Made by a program: the position numbers and the translations under genes. A stretch of 64,000 nucleotides of DNA from Closterium sp. NIES-65 (lineage: Eukaryota > Streptophyta > Zygnematophyceae > Desmidiales > Closteriaceae): NCBI GenBank assembly GCA_948144175.1, contig CANXME010002064.1, forward strand, positions 248,001 through 312,000, given 5' to 3'. The notes under the pieces are model-generated. The model was not told the origin of the DNA. It worked only from the letters and a program-made list of their open reading frames with translations, and searched no databases. The number at the start of each line of letters is the position of its first letter. Within the stretch, counting starts at the first letter, position 1. Shown in pieces: positions 50,775-62,718 of the stretch.

Positions 50775-53700
50775 TCAAGAAGTGAGTAACTGAGGCAAGA
50801 CAGGCACAAGACCTAGCTGCGTGCAGCAACGCTAATGATCACAAGGCGCAAGTGCCTTGGTGAAGACATCAGCAGTGTTGGCCTCAGAGGCCACGTACGC
50901 AAGTCGCAACTGTCCACGCTGCTGTAGCTCACGAGCAAGAAAGTAGCGGAGAGCAATGTGCTTTGTCCTGTGCTCCAGTCGCTGCTCTCAACACAAGGCC
51001 AGCATGGCCTTGTTGTCTACGTACAGGACTGGAGGAGAATGAGGCGGCGCTCCAAGGTCGGTCAGCAGGTAGGTGAGCCAACGAAGCTCCTGAGCAGCCA
51101 TAGCCCCGGCGTAGATCTCAGCCTCACAACTGGAGCCGAAAACAGAAGACGAGCGAGTAGCCCGCCACGAAGCAGAGCCGGAACCGAGGCCGAAGGAGTA
51201 ACCCTGTGACGACCGCTGCGTAGCCTGGTCGTCAGCCCAAGAAGCGTCCGCGTGCCCAGTGAGGACCACTGGACTGCGCCCTCCAAGCACTAGCCCCATG
51301 CTCGACGTACTGCACAAGTAGCGCAACACCCTCTTCGCTGCAGCCATGTGCTCTGGTCGGTGTCTCCCAGGAGCAACATAGCGTGCGAGAATGCTGAGAG
51401 GGTATGCAAGGTCAGGTCGTGTGCAGGTCATCTAGTACATGAGGCAGCCAACAAGCTCTGCATACGGGCCACTCGACTCTACGGACTCATCCGAAGGCAG
51501 AGCTGAGAGCGAGTGGCGAGTAGGTAGAGGAGTGGCCTGAGGCGAGGAGTACGTGAAGCCGAAGCGCTGAAGGACCTGCTGCACCATGTGTGACTGAGTC
51601 AGGGTAATGGTGCGGCGTGCTCTGTCCCGGGTGATGTGCAAGCCAAGGTAGCTGCGCAGTTCACCCAGGTCTGTGCACGTGTGTCTCTTCTGCAGCTCGG
51701 ACTTCACGTAGGCGAGTCCAGCAGTGTCCGCTGTGGCAAAGACCAAGTCGTCGACGTACACGAGGATGTAGAACGGCGCCAGAGAGGTGTCGGTGCGCAG
51801 AAACAGCGACGGGTCGGCAGTAGAAAGAGCAAACCCAAGTGCCGCAAGCGTAGTCCTCAGTGTGTCGTGCCACTCACGTGGCGCCTGGCGGAGACCGTAG
51901 ACTGGACGCCGGAGACTCCACTGGGTACCAGGAGGGACCGACCCAGTAAACCCAGGTGGGCGACGCAGCCAGATCTCCTCGTGCAGGCTGCCCTGCAAGA
52001 AAGCTGTGCTGAATTCGAGAGAGTGCAGCTCGTAGTCGCAGTGAGCAGCAACGTGCAGCAGTACCCGAAGAGTGGTCATCTTCGGGGTGGGGGAGAAGGT
52101 CTGAAAGTAGTCAACTCCCTGGCGCTGACTGAAGCCACGAGCCACGTAACGTGCCTTGAAGACAGGCGGAGAGCCCGGCGGCCGCTTCACCCTGAAGATC
52201 CACATGCCACTGACGATGTTCGCTATAGGAGGGGGGACAGCGTCAACGTAGGTGCCTGTGGACTTCCAGGAAGCCATCTCTGCATCCATAGCTGCCTGCC
52301 ACTGAGACGAGTAGGGACCCTCTATCGCCTCCGCGTAAGAGCGCGGAGTCGGGATGTCTAGTGCATCCGGGTCTCCCTCAAGGGCGAGCAGTACAGACGC
52401 GAGATGAGGTGAAGCGGCGGCCAGACACTGGAACTCCTCCTGCCTGTCCTCAAGGACGTCCGTGCCTAGGGCACACTCACCCTCGACGGACGGAGGACAG
52501 GCAGACTCAGACTCACCGGCAAGACTAGCAGCGTAGTCTAGACGACAGCACGCAGCAAAGTCGACAAGCTCAGTGACAAGGGCAGACGCAGCAGAAGACT
52601 CGAAGGAAGGGTCAGTGACAGCAGTAGCAAGGAGACGCGTGACAGTGGGACTGGCAGCACGAAGAGAGTCCGACTCCGGGTCGGCAAGAGCAGGAAGAGA
52701 GGAAGCAGGAGGAGAAGGCAAAGGGGCACGCAGAGGAGCATTGGACGGACGCAGAGACATCCGGTGCGTGCCAGGGACAGGAGGAGGACGCTGATGCGAA
52801 CCGCGACCACTAGTGCGTGCAGTGCCAACAGGCGACGCAGGACGAGACGCAGGCTCACGAAGCTTAGTAAGACCTCCAGTCGAACCAGCGTAGGGAGAAG
52901 GAACAGGCAAAGGGGAGGCAGGCTGTAGCTGTGACTGTGACGGGACTGGCTGTGGACTCTCTAAGGGAGGAGGAGGAGGACCAGCAGAAGGTGTCAGACC
53001 AAGAACCTGCTGCAGGAGCGGAACGAAGTACGGTCGGGGCTGCGTGGGGACGCCAGAAACAGCAGGGACAGCACTAGTACCCCCAACAGGAGTACCCGCT
53101 GGCCCAGTACCCCCAGGCTCAGCACCTCCAGGCTCAGCACCCCCAGACTCCGCACCCCCAGGCTCAGCACCCCCAGGCTCAGCTCCCGCAGCAGCACCAG
53201 AGTCACCAGTGACCTCGACAGGCTCGACCCGTCTACCTGGGACACACCTGAAGGGGCAGGACCCTGAGGGGTGAGGGGGTCTACCGGGGGGGGACCTGGT
53301 ACCAAGAAGAGTGGGGGCGGGGGAAGGGAAGGAGTGCGGTAGGGGAAGAGGCGGTAGTAGGGTACCGACTCATCGAACGTGACGTCCTGGGAGGACAGAA
53401 CACGTCGAGAGGTGGGGTGGTAGAACTGCCACCCAGGGGCGTCGGGGGGGAACCCCAAGAAGACGCAGGGAGCAGCGCGAGGGGACAACATATCCGCAGA
53501 CAAGTCGCGGACAAACGCCCGAGATCCCCAGACCCGGAACGCCGACGCATCGCCAACTTTCCCCGTCCACAGCAGGGTTGGGGAGGTCTCCGGCCTGGAG
53601 ACCCTGGGGTGGAGGTTGATCTGATGCGCCGCGTACCTGACCGCAAACGGCCACAGAAAATGGGGGGCAGCCGCATGCATCATAGACGTACGAGCGACGT

Positions 53701-55168
53701 CCATGACCATGCCAATGCGGCGCTCTGCAATCCCATTTTGCTGCGGTGAGTCCGGAAGCGTGAAGGTCTGGCGGATGCCTCGCGCACGTCAGAAGGCCAG
53801 AGGAGAACTCTCCGCCTCTGTCCGAGTGCAGATGCAACACAGGAAAGTCCGAGCCAAAGCTCTGCCTGAGCTGGAGACGAGCTGCGCGGATCCTGTCGAT
53901 CAGCACCTCAGTGACATCACCCTTGCTGCGCAAGGGGAAGAGTGTGGTGTAACGCGAGTAGTCGTCAACCACCAACAGGAAGTAGCGCTCGTGACCGAGT
54001 CCACGGACACGGGCAGGGCCCCACACGTCCATGTGAAGTGTCTGCAACGGAGCCTCTGTCGGAGGAAACTGGGAGGAGTGAGGGGCAGCACGCTGGCGCC
54101 CCTCGACACAGGGGACACAGGCAAGGCCAGGGCCCTGAGGAAGGGGAGGGAGGGACCGGGGGAGACCAGACACAAGAAGACGGGAGGCCATGCCTCTGAG
54201 CCAAAGCAGAGAGGGGTGGCCAAGGCGGTGGTGCCAGAGGAGAGTCTCGTGAGACAGACGGCGACACGAACAGGGGGCAGACTCAGGACCAGACCTGGAC
54301 GCTGCAGCAAACACCTGACCAGACGAAGGGACTCTACCAGACTCAGCACCGGTAGGAGAAGCAGTGGTCAGTGTGTACAGGCTCGACCCTGGCTGACGTG
54401 TAAACGTAGCCAGTTGGCGACCTGTGCTAGCCTCTGTGCTGTGTGTCACCCGCTGATGAGCAGGAGTGAACTGGTGGACCCCCACATCCTGTAGGTCAGC
54501 ACCACTCACCAGGTTTGTAGAGAACGAGGGGAGGTAAAGACCAGTCAGGGTGCTAGAGGGAGCCGCCGGACACGGGAGGAGTGTGGAGAAACGTGACAAG
54601 ATAGGACCCCCAGAGGGTTCAGCCAGGGACACCGCAACCGGTCGACTAAGCGGCGTGAGAGTGGTGCAGTCCCGAAAGAAGGAGCGAGACGCCCTAGAGT
54701 CAAAGGTGAAGGTGTGGGAGGCAGAAGCGGACACAGTACCTGAGAGGGCAGACTCACTAGCACTTGAGAGCACAGACGCACTGGCACCTAGAGCAGCAGC
54801 CTCACTGGCACCTGACACAGCAGTACCAATGCCCGGGTTGGGCGGAAAGCACCGGTAACACTCACCATCATCACTAACAGTCACAGCATACATGGCAGCA
54901 AGGATAGCATCAAAGTCAAGATCAAACACAGCTACACCAGCCCTAGACAGCTCTCCCCAGCGGGGGATCTCAGAGGCCTCCGGAAACTGCTGGCGCCAAG
55001 CGTCGGTCAGGCGGGCAAAGCAACGGCGAGCGGTGTGGGTGCCCCCACACTGCTCACCCGCGCGGTCGCTGGTGCGAGGAACGTAGGTGCAGGGACCGAA
55101 CGCCCCACCACGCTGACGCTGCGAGTACCACTCACAGAGCTGCTGAGGGGCGGGGACGTCGCGAGAGC

Positions 55169-55214
<46 letters not shown>

Positions 55215-56258
55215 GCGCTGACCACCCCCAGTGCCGCTCCTCTGGGACGAGCCACTCCGACCACCTCCACCACCACCGCCACCGCCGCCACCGCCACCCT
55301 CGCCCCCGCCGCTCCCACTGCCTCCTCCGCCACCACCTCCGCCGCCACCTCCGCCTCCACCGCCGCCACCAGGACCTCCACCCCCGCCTCCACCCCCACC
55401 GCCGCCCCCACTCCCCCCGCCGCCTCCACCTCCTCCGCCACCGCCCCCGCTAGCTCCACCCGCTCCCTTGCCCCCCTTGCTCCTGCCAGAGCGGCGCCTA
55501 CCGCTGGGGGCAGACGCCGCACCGACCGACTCTAAACCAACGAGGTCGGCCGCAGCAGCAGAGGCGACAGAGGGTAGCAGGGGGGAAGGAGAACACCCCT
55601 CAAAGATGGGGGTGCGCGGGTCATCACGAGAGGCCCCTACAACGACTATGCTCTTCTCGGCCGCTAGCAGGGACTTCTCAAGGAGGTCGACAGTGAGGGT
55701 GGTGGGACAGACAGAGAGAAACTGGTCCCTAACAGCACGAAGGGACTCAGGGAGACGGGTGACTAGAAAGTAGAGGGTGATGTACATGGGAGGGGGGTTT
55801 TCGGCGAGGAAGGCAGCAGGAAGCGCAGCTCGGTAGCGAGTGTCACTAGCGCGAAGGTGGGTAAAGAGGTCAGTGACTGTGGGAAAGGCAGCAAGGTCAG
55901 GGAAGAGGTACGGTAGCATGAGGCGGCTGAGTGTATTAGTGGAAGGGGAGGAGTAGCGCGCAACTACAGCGTTGTACAAGGCCTGAGCGGTCTTGCACTG
56001 ACTAAAGTGTGCACGCTCGGAGGAAGGGAGGTGGCGACGCACAGCAAGACGTGCAGCAGCATCGCGTGTGGCTCACTTGGAGCGAACAGTGGGGTCAGCA
56101 TCAGCAGGAGGGGCAGGGACAGCGCCAGAGACAAAGTCAAAGAGAGAAACCTCATCGATCGCATCGCACAGTAAGTACAGCAGCAGGTCCTCAATCCAGA
56201 CTGCAAAGTCCATGGCGCGACCCTCAGCGTCAAAAGTCAGGACACTGGGGGTGGCCAT
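50775..56258 (-). pseudogene. Cop-4 Gag-Pol polyprotein, degraded
   Basis: Gag starts at ATG 56258 (MATPSVLTFDAEGRAMDFAVW) with a TGA at 56073 (TGG in Cop-3). The frame is then open for 890 codons: Gag core, an unusually long poly-Gly tract (55255-55460), poly-Gln (55168-55215), PQQLCEWY module, extended zinc knuckle C-X13-C-X3-H-X4-C (about 55018-55092), protease with DSRAS (Gly to Arg), integrase. An ~11-bp deletion near 53790 after HSDRGGEF shifts the frame, and another shift follows VSQVD near 53235 in the linker. RT (YVDD) is intact. TAG at 51432, TGA at 50988 and TAG at 50832 interrupt RNase H. It ends in TGA at 50775. Confidence 0.9.
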
Positions 56259-56279
56259 TGTAGTAGCTGACAGTCTCAC

Positions 56280-56734
56280 CGGGCAGGAAGATTAAGGTAG
56301 CACAGCGACACAACAACACGGCAGCACAGCAGCTCCGCCAGCCCAGGAGCAGTAGGAGCCCCACAGGAGCAGAAGATCGGCTCCTCGGGCGGCTGGGGCG
56401 ACACGGGCGGCTCGGGCGGCTCGGGCGGCTCGGGCGGCGCGGGCGTCTCGCGGGCGGCTCGGGCGGCTCGGGCTGCGCGGGCGTCTCGCGGGCGGCTCGG
56501 GCGGCTCGGGCGGCTCAGGCGGCGCGGGCGTCTCGCGGGCGACTCACGGGCGGCCGTACGGGCGGCTGGGACGGCTCGCGGGCGGCTGCACGGGCGGCTG
56601 GGCACGGGCGGCTGCATTGGCAACGCGGCGGCGAGGCCGCTTAGCAGAGGGCGGCACAATTGCGTGAGCAAGGCGGCGGGGCCGCTTAGCAGAGGGCGGC
56701 GTGACCGCGATCGAAGGGCGGCGGGGCCGCTTAG
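56280..56734 (-). repeat. Cop-4 leader repeats (left part)
   Basis: GGCGGCTCG 9-bp repeats (56390-56560), then ~23-24-bp units built on GGCGGGGCCGCTTAGCAGAGG. The same units continue at 62254-62480, right of Cop-5, showing that Cop-5 landed inside this array. Confidence 0.85.
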
Positions 56735-56872
56735 TTTCAGAATGAGTAAGCAGGAATGAGGTGAACTATGAATGAAAGCAGTACAAATGTGAAACCCTAA
56801 CTGGGTTGTACCCCTTATGGGATACCCCACTACAGCCTACACAGCAGTATAAGCTATAGATATGTTCTGACA
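56735..56872 (-). repeat. Cop-5 3' LTR
   Basis: 138 bp ending TTCTGACA, followed by the PPT at 56873-56884 and the conserved 3' UTR block. Confidence 0.85.
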
Positions 56873-57079
56873 CACCCCCATAGGCAAAGTGGGGGAGAAC
56901 AAGGGGTCACAAGACCAGTCAAGCAAGACAAAGCAAAGCTCAGGGTGGATCACAAAGTCACCACACAGTCCGAGCACAAGAGCAAGGCCAAAGGCCAGTT
57001 CACAAGCAAGAGTACAGACATATATATAAAACTAGACAAGCAAGAGCAGATATATATATATGTCACAGTACAAGTAAAG

Positions 57080-60000
57080 TCAAGAGGAGAGCAAGTGAGG
57101 CAAGACAGGCATAAGACCCAGCTGGGTGCAGAAGCGCTGATGGTCACAAGGCGCAAGTGCCTTGGTGAACACATCAGCAGTGTTGGCCTCAGAGGCCACG
57201 TACGCAAGTCGCAACTGACCACGCTGCTGCAACTCACGAGCAAGGAAGTAGCGGAGAGCAATGTGCTTCGTTCTGTGCTCCAAGCGCTGCTCTCGACACA
57301 AGGCCAGCATAGCCTTGTTGTCTACGTACAGCACTGGAGGAGAACGAGGCGGCTCTCCAAGGTCAGTCAGCAGGTAGGTGAGCCAGTGAAGCTCCTGTGC
57401 AGCCATGGCTCTGGCGTAGATCTCAGCCTCACAACTGGAGCCGAGAACCGAAGACGAGCGAGTAGACCGCCACGAGACAGAGCCGGAACCAAGGCTGAAG
57501 GTGTAACCCTGTGACGACCGCTGCGTAGCCTGGTCGTCAGCCCAAGAAGCGTCCGCGTGGCCGGTAAGGACCACTGGACTCCGCCCTCCAAGCACTAGCC
57601 CCATGCCTGACGTACTGCACAGGTAGCGCAATACCCTCTTCGCTGCAGCCATGTGCTCCGGTCTGTGTCTCCCAGGAGCAACATAGCGTGCAAGAATGCT
57701 CAGAGGGTATGCAAGGTCAGGTCGTGTGCAGGTCATCAGGTACATGAGGCAGCCAACAAGCTCTGCATACGGACCACTCGACTCTACGGACTCATCCGAA
57801 GGCAGAGCTGAGAGTGAGTGGCGAGTAGGCAGAGAAGTGGCCTGAGGCGAGGAGTACGTGAAGCCGAAGCGCTGAAGGACCTGCTGCACCATGTGTGACT
57901 GAGTCAAGGTAATGGTGCGGCGTGCTCTGTCCCGAGTGATCTGCAAGCCAAGGTAGCTGCGCAGTTCACCCAGGTCTGTGCACGTGTGTCTCTTCAGCAG
58001 CTCGGACTTCACGTAGGCGAGTCCAGAAGTGTCTGCTGTGGCAAAGACCAAGTCGTCGACGTACACGAGGATGTAGAACGGCGGCAGGGAAGTGTCGGTG
58101 CGAAGAAACAGCGACGGGTCAGCAGTAGAAGGAGCAAACCCAAGAGCCGCAAGCGTAGTCCTCAGTGTGTCGTGCCACTCACGCGGTGCCTGGCGGAGAC
58201 CGTAGACTGGCCGTCTGAGGCTCCACTGGGTGCCAGGAGGGAAAGTCCCAGTGAAGCCAGGTGGATGGCGAAGCCAGATCTCCTCGTGCAGGCTACCCTG
58301 CAAGAACGCAGTGCTGAAGTCGAGAGAGTGAAGCTCGTAGTCGCGCTGAGCGGCTATGTGCAGCAGCACCCGAAGAGTAGTCATCTTCGGGGTGGGAGAG
58401 AAGGTCTGAAAGTAGTCAACTCCCTGCCGCTGACTGAAGCCACGAGCAACGTACCGTGCCTTGAAGACAGGTGGAGAGCCCGGCGGCCGCTTCACCCTGA
58501 AGATCCACATGCCACTGACGATGTTCGCCCCAGGAGGGGGAACTGCGTCAACGTAGGTGCCTGTGGACTTCCAGGAAGCCATCTCTGCATCCATGGCTGC
58601 CTGCCACTGAGAGGAGTAGGGGCCCTCTACGGCCTCCGCGTAAGAACGCGGAGTCGGGATGTCTAGTGCATCCGGGTCTCCCTCAGGGGCAAGCAGTACA
58701 GACGCGAGATGAGGTGAAGCAGCCGCTAGACACTGTAACTCCTCCTGCCTGTCCTCTAGGACGTCCGTGCCAAGAGCACACTCACCCCCGACGGACGGAG
58801 GACAGACAGACGCAGACTCAGCAACAAGACTAGCAGCGTAGTCGAGACGACAGCGAGCAGCAAAGTCGACGAGCTCAGCGACTAGAGCAGACGCAGCAGT
58901 GGACTCAAAAGAGGGGTCAGTGACGATAGTAGCAAGCAGACGCGTGACAGTAGGACTCGCGGCGCGAAGAGAGTCCGACTCAGGGTCGGCAAGCGCAGGA
59001 AGAGAGGACTCAGGAGGAGAAGGCAAAGGGGCACGCAGAGGAGCAGTGGACGGACGCAGAGACATCCGGTGCGTGCCAGGGACAGGAGGAGGACGCTGAC
59101 GCGAACCGCGACCACTAGCGCGAGCAGCACGAACAGGCGACGCGGGGCGAGACGCAGGCTCATGACGCTCAGCAAGACCTCCAGTAGGACCAGTGTAAGG
59201 AGAGGGAGCAGGCAGTGGAGAGGAAGGCTCCAGTAGGGACTGCGACTGGACAGGCGGTGGACCCTCTACTGGAGGAGAAAGACCAAGAACCTGCTGAAGG
59301 AGCGGAACGAAGTACGGCCGAGGCCGCGCGGCAGCTCCAGTCTCAGCAGGGACAGCACCAGCACCCTCAACGACAGCACCAGCGCCACCCGCACCTCCAG
59401 CGGCAGGACCAACAGCAGCAGGCTCAGTACAAACGCCCTCAGCAGCTCCAGCTCCAGGAGGACCCGCAGGTCCAGCAGCTCCGGGACCGGCAGCACCCGC
59501 ACCCTCGACGATCGAAGAAGCTCCAGCTCCAGCTCCAGCAGCACCTCCAGACTTAGCAGCACGCCTCCAGCGGCGAGCGAACCACTCGCGCAGCTCCTGT
59601 GGAGAGAGGGGCTCCCGGCGAGACGCAGCAGCAGGAGAAACCCCAGGCTCAGCAGCTCTCAGCTCAGCACCCCCAGGCTCAGCAGCTCCCGACCCAGCAC
59701 CCCCAGACCCAGCACCTCCAGGCACAGCACCCCCCAGCTCAGCACCCCCAGGCTCAGCACCCCCAGGCTCAGCACCCGCAGCAGGACCAGAGTCACCAGT
59801 AACCTCGACCGGGTCAACGGCGTCTACGTGGGACACACCTGAGGGGGCAGGAACCTGAGGGGGGAGGGGGTCTACCGGGGGGGGAACCGGCACAAGGAAG
59901 TCCGGGGGAGGGGGGAGGGAAGGAGTGCGGTAGGGGAAGAGACGGTAGAAGGGGACTGACTCGTCGAACGTGACGTCCTGGGAGGACAGAACACGACGAG

Positions 60001-62217
60001 AGGAGGGGTGGTAAAACTGCCACCCTGGGGCGTCAGTGGGGAAGCCAAGAAAGACACAGGGAGCAGCACGAGGGGACAGCTTGTCCGCAGACAAGTCGCG
60101 GACAAACGCCCGAGATCCCCAGACACGGAACACAGACGCATCGCCAACCTTCCCTGTCCACAGCAAGACTGGGGACATCGCAGGCCGAGAGACCCGGGGG
60201 TGAAGGTTGAGCTGATGCGCCGCGTACCTCACCGCAAACGGCCACAGAAAATGGGGGGCAGCCGCATGCATCATGGACGTACGAGCGACATCCATGACCA
60301 TGCCAATGCGGCGCTCAGCAATCCCATTTTGCTGTGGTGAGTCCGGAAGCGTGAAGGTCTGGCGGATCCCCCGTGCACGACAGTAGTCTCGCAGAAGGCG
60401 AGAAGAGAACTCTCCGCCTCTGTCAGAGTGCAGACGCAGAACAGGAAAGTCCAAGCCGAAGCTCTTCCTGAGCTGGAGACGAGCCTCGCGGATCCAGTCG
60501 ATCAGCACCTCAGTGACCGCACCCTTGCTGCGCAAGGGGAGGACTGTGGTGTAACGCGAGTAGTCGTCAACCACCAACAGGAAGTATCGCTCGTAACCCT
60601 GCCCACGGACGGGGGCTGGGCCCCACACATCCATGTGAAGCGTCTGCAGGGGAGCCTCTGTCAGGGGGAAGTGGGAGGAGTGAGGAGTAGCCCGGAGGCG
60701 ACCCTCGACACAGGGGACACAGGAAGGTCCTGGCCCGGAGGGGAGAGGAGGGAGAGACTGGGGAAGACCAGAGACAAGGACACGGGAAGCCATGCTCCGA
60801 AGACGGGGCAAGGAGGGGTGGCCAAGACGGTGGTGCCACAGGAGAGTCTCGTGAGACAGGAGGCGACAAGAACAGGGGGCAGACTCAGGACCTGACCGGG
60901 ACGCAGCAGCAAGTACCTGACCCGACGCAGCCACCTGACCAGACGCAGGGACAGGAGGAGACTCAACGGTCAGGGTGTAGAGACTCGACCCCGGCCGACG
61001 CGAGAACGTGGCCAGGTGTCGGCCTGTGCGAGCCTCCGTGCAGTGGGTCACCCGCTGACGCGCAGGAGTGAACTGGTGAACACCCCCATCCTGCAGGTCC
61101 GCTCCACTCACCAAGTTCGTAGAGAACGAGGGAAGGTACAGACCCGACAGGGTGCCCGAAGGGGCAGCCGGACACGGGAGGACAGTGGAGAAGTGAGACA
61201 GGACAGGACCCCCAGAGGGGTCAGCAAGGGAGACCGCAACCGGCCTGGCGAGCGGCGAAAGGGTAGTGCGGTCTCGAAAGAAGGAGCGAGAAGCTCCGGA
61301 GTCAAGTGTGAAAGTGAGGGAGGACGAGGACGACTCAGTACCTGAGAACGCAGTCTCACCAGTACCTGAGAGCGCAGACGCACTGGCACCTAGAGCAGCA
61401 GCCTCACAAGTACCTAGCGCAGCAGTACCAATGCCCGGGTCGGGCTGGAAACACCGGTAACCCTCATTCTCCTCACTATAATCCACAACATACATAGCAG
61501 TAAGGATAGCATCAAAATCAAGATGAAAGATCGCTACACCAGCCCTCAGAAGCTCATCCCAGCGAGGGATCTCACTAGCCCCAGGGAACTGCTGACGCCA
61601 AGCGTCCGTCAGGGGTGAGTGTGCTCTTGGCACGGACGTCCTAGAGGACAGGCAGGAGGAGTTACAGTGTCTAGCGGCTATGTGCAGCAGCACCCGAAGA
61701 GTAGTCATCTTCGGGGTGGGAGAGAAGGTCTGAAAGTAGTCAACTCCCTGCCGCTGACTGAAGCCACGAGCAACGTACCGTGCCTTGAAGACAGGTGGAG
61801 AGCCCGGCGGCCGCTTCACCCTGAAGATCCACATGCCACTGACGATGTTCGCCCCAGGAGGGGGAACTGCGTCAACGTAGGTGCCTGTGGACTTCCAGGA
61901 AGCCATCTCTGCATCCATGGCTGCCTGCCACTGAGAGGAGTAGGGGCCCTCTACGGCCTCCGCGTAAGAACGCGGAGTCGGGATGTCTAGTGCATCCGGG
62001 TCTCCCTCAGGGGCAAGCAGTACAGACGCGAGATGAGGTGAAGCAGCCGCTAGACACTGTAACTCCTCCTGCCTGTCCTCTAGGACGTCCGTGCCAAGAG
62101 CACACTCACCCCCGACGGACGGAGGACAGACAGACGTAGACTCAGCAACAAGACTAGCAGCGTAGTCGAGACGACAGCGAGCAGCAAAGTCGACGAGCTC
62201 AGCGACTAGAGCAGACG
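57080..62217 (-). CDS. pol: Cop-5 chimeric polyprotein: RT fragment-PR-IN-RT-RNaseH
   Basis: A frame of about 1,710 codons with no stop. The N-terminus is not Gag but about 180 residues of the pre-RT/RT start (AASALVAELVDFAARCRLDY to TTLRVLLHIAA), nearly identical to the same residues in the real RT further on. A ~20-residue out-of-place stretch from an inverted fragment follows, then LTDAWRQQFPGASEIPRW, protease DSGAS, integrase with D-D-E (LHMDVWG, LHSDRGGEF, SPQQNGIAERR), a GAEPGG linker with one LSPQELREWF, RT (YVDD at 58052-58063) and RNase H (DNKAMLAL). It ends in TGA at 57080. It lost the zinc knuckle and most N-terminal modules. Translation start is unknown. Confidence 0.9.
61613..61679 (+). 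repeat. Inverted 67-bp fragment in Cop-5
   Basis: Reads GGGGTGAGTGTGCTCTTGGC... on the plus strand, the reverse complement of 62048-62114 and of 58723-58789. It sits exactly between the duplicated RT segment and the protease region. Confidence 0.92.
61680..62217 (-). repeat. Duplicated RT segment in Cop-5
   Basis: About 538 bp, matching 58360-58897 with one difference seen (GACGTAGAC versus GACGCAGAC). It joins the truncated LTR through the shared word CAGCAGT. Confidence 0.92.
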
Positions 62218-62253
62218 CAGCAGTATAAGCTATAGATATGTTCTGACACTTAG

Positions 62254-62582
62254 CAGAGGGCGGCGGGGCCACGATTGAAGGGCGGCGGGGCCGCTTAGCA
62301 GAGGGCGGCGGGGCCGCATAGCAGAGGGCGACGGGGCTGCTAAGGAAGGGCGGCGGGGCCGCGAACGAAGGGCGGTGGGGCCGCGATCGAAGGGCGGCGG
62401 GGCCGCTAAGGAAGCGCGGCGGAGCCGCGATCGAAGGGCGGCGGGGCCGCTAAGGGAAGGGCGGCGCGACGGGCCGCTGGGGACGGCACAATGGGTCGCT
62501 AAAAAAAAAGGAAAACGCGCCTCGGGGCGCGCTTCGGTGGGCCCTAGAATCAGTCTCTAGGGTGGAACCTGCTCTGATTCCA
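62254..62582 (-). repeat. Cop-4 leader repeats (right part) and PBS
   Basis: GGCGGCGGGGCCGC units with variable 10-nt spacers (TTAGCAGAGG, GATCGAAG, TAAGGAAG), then a run of A and the PBS at 62566-62582. Confidence 0.85.
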
Positions 62583-62713
62583 TGTGAAAGAAAGAACGAG
62601 GATCATGAACTATGAATGAAGTGAGTACAAATATGAGACCCTAATTGGGTTGTACCCCCTATGGGATACCCCACTATAGCCTACACAAATAAGTAAGCTA
62701 TAATGTTCTGACA
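62583..62713 (-). repeat. Cop-4 5' LTR
   Basis: 131-bp partner of 50432-50562, followed by CAGTT. Confidence 0.93.
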
Positions 62714-62718
62714 CAGTT

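Larger units (their letters stand above)
56735..62248 (-). mobile_element. Cop-5: rearranged Ty1/copia element inside Cop-4
   Basis: The left (3') LTR 56735-56872 is complete (138 bp), but the right end keeps only 31 bp of the 5' LTR (62218-62248). CTTAG flanks both ends (56730-56734 and 62249-62253). The first three LTR bases on the left read TTT rather than TGT. Between the truncated LTR and the polyprotein there is no PBS and no Gag. Instead there is a duplicated RT segment and an inverted fragment. The coding frame is open throughout. Confidence 0.88.
50432..62713 (-). mobile_element. Cop-4: Ty1/copia element with Gag, interrupted by Cop-5
   Basis: 131-bp LTRs at 50432-50562 and 62583-62713 (four differences), with a perfect duplication CAGTT at 50427-50431 and 62714-62718. 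About 6.8 kb without Cop-5. The PBS (minus strand TGGAATCAGAGCAGGTT) is at 62566-62582. It carries a GC-rich leader, Gag, PR, IN, RT and RNase H. Confidence 0.95.
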
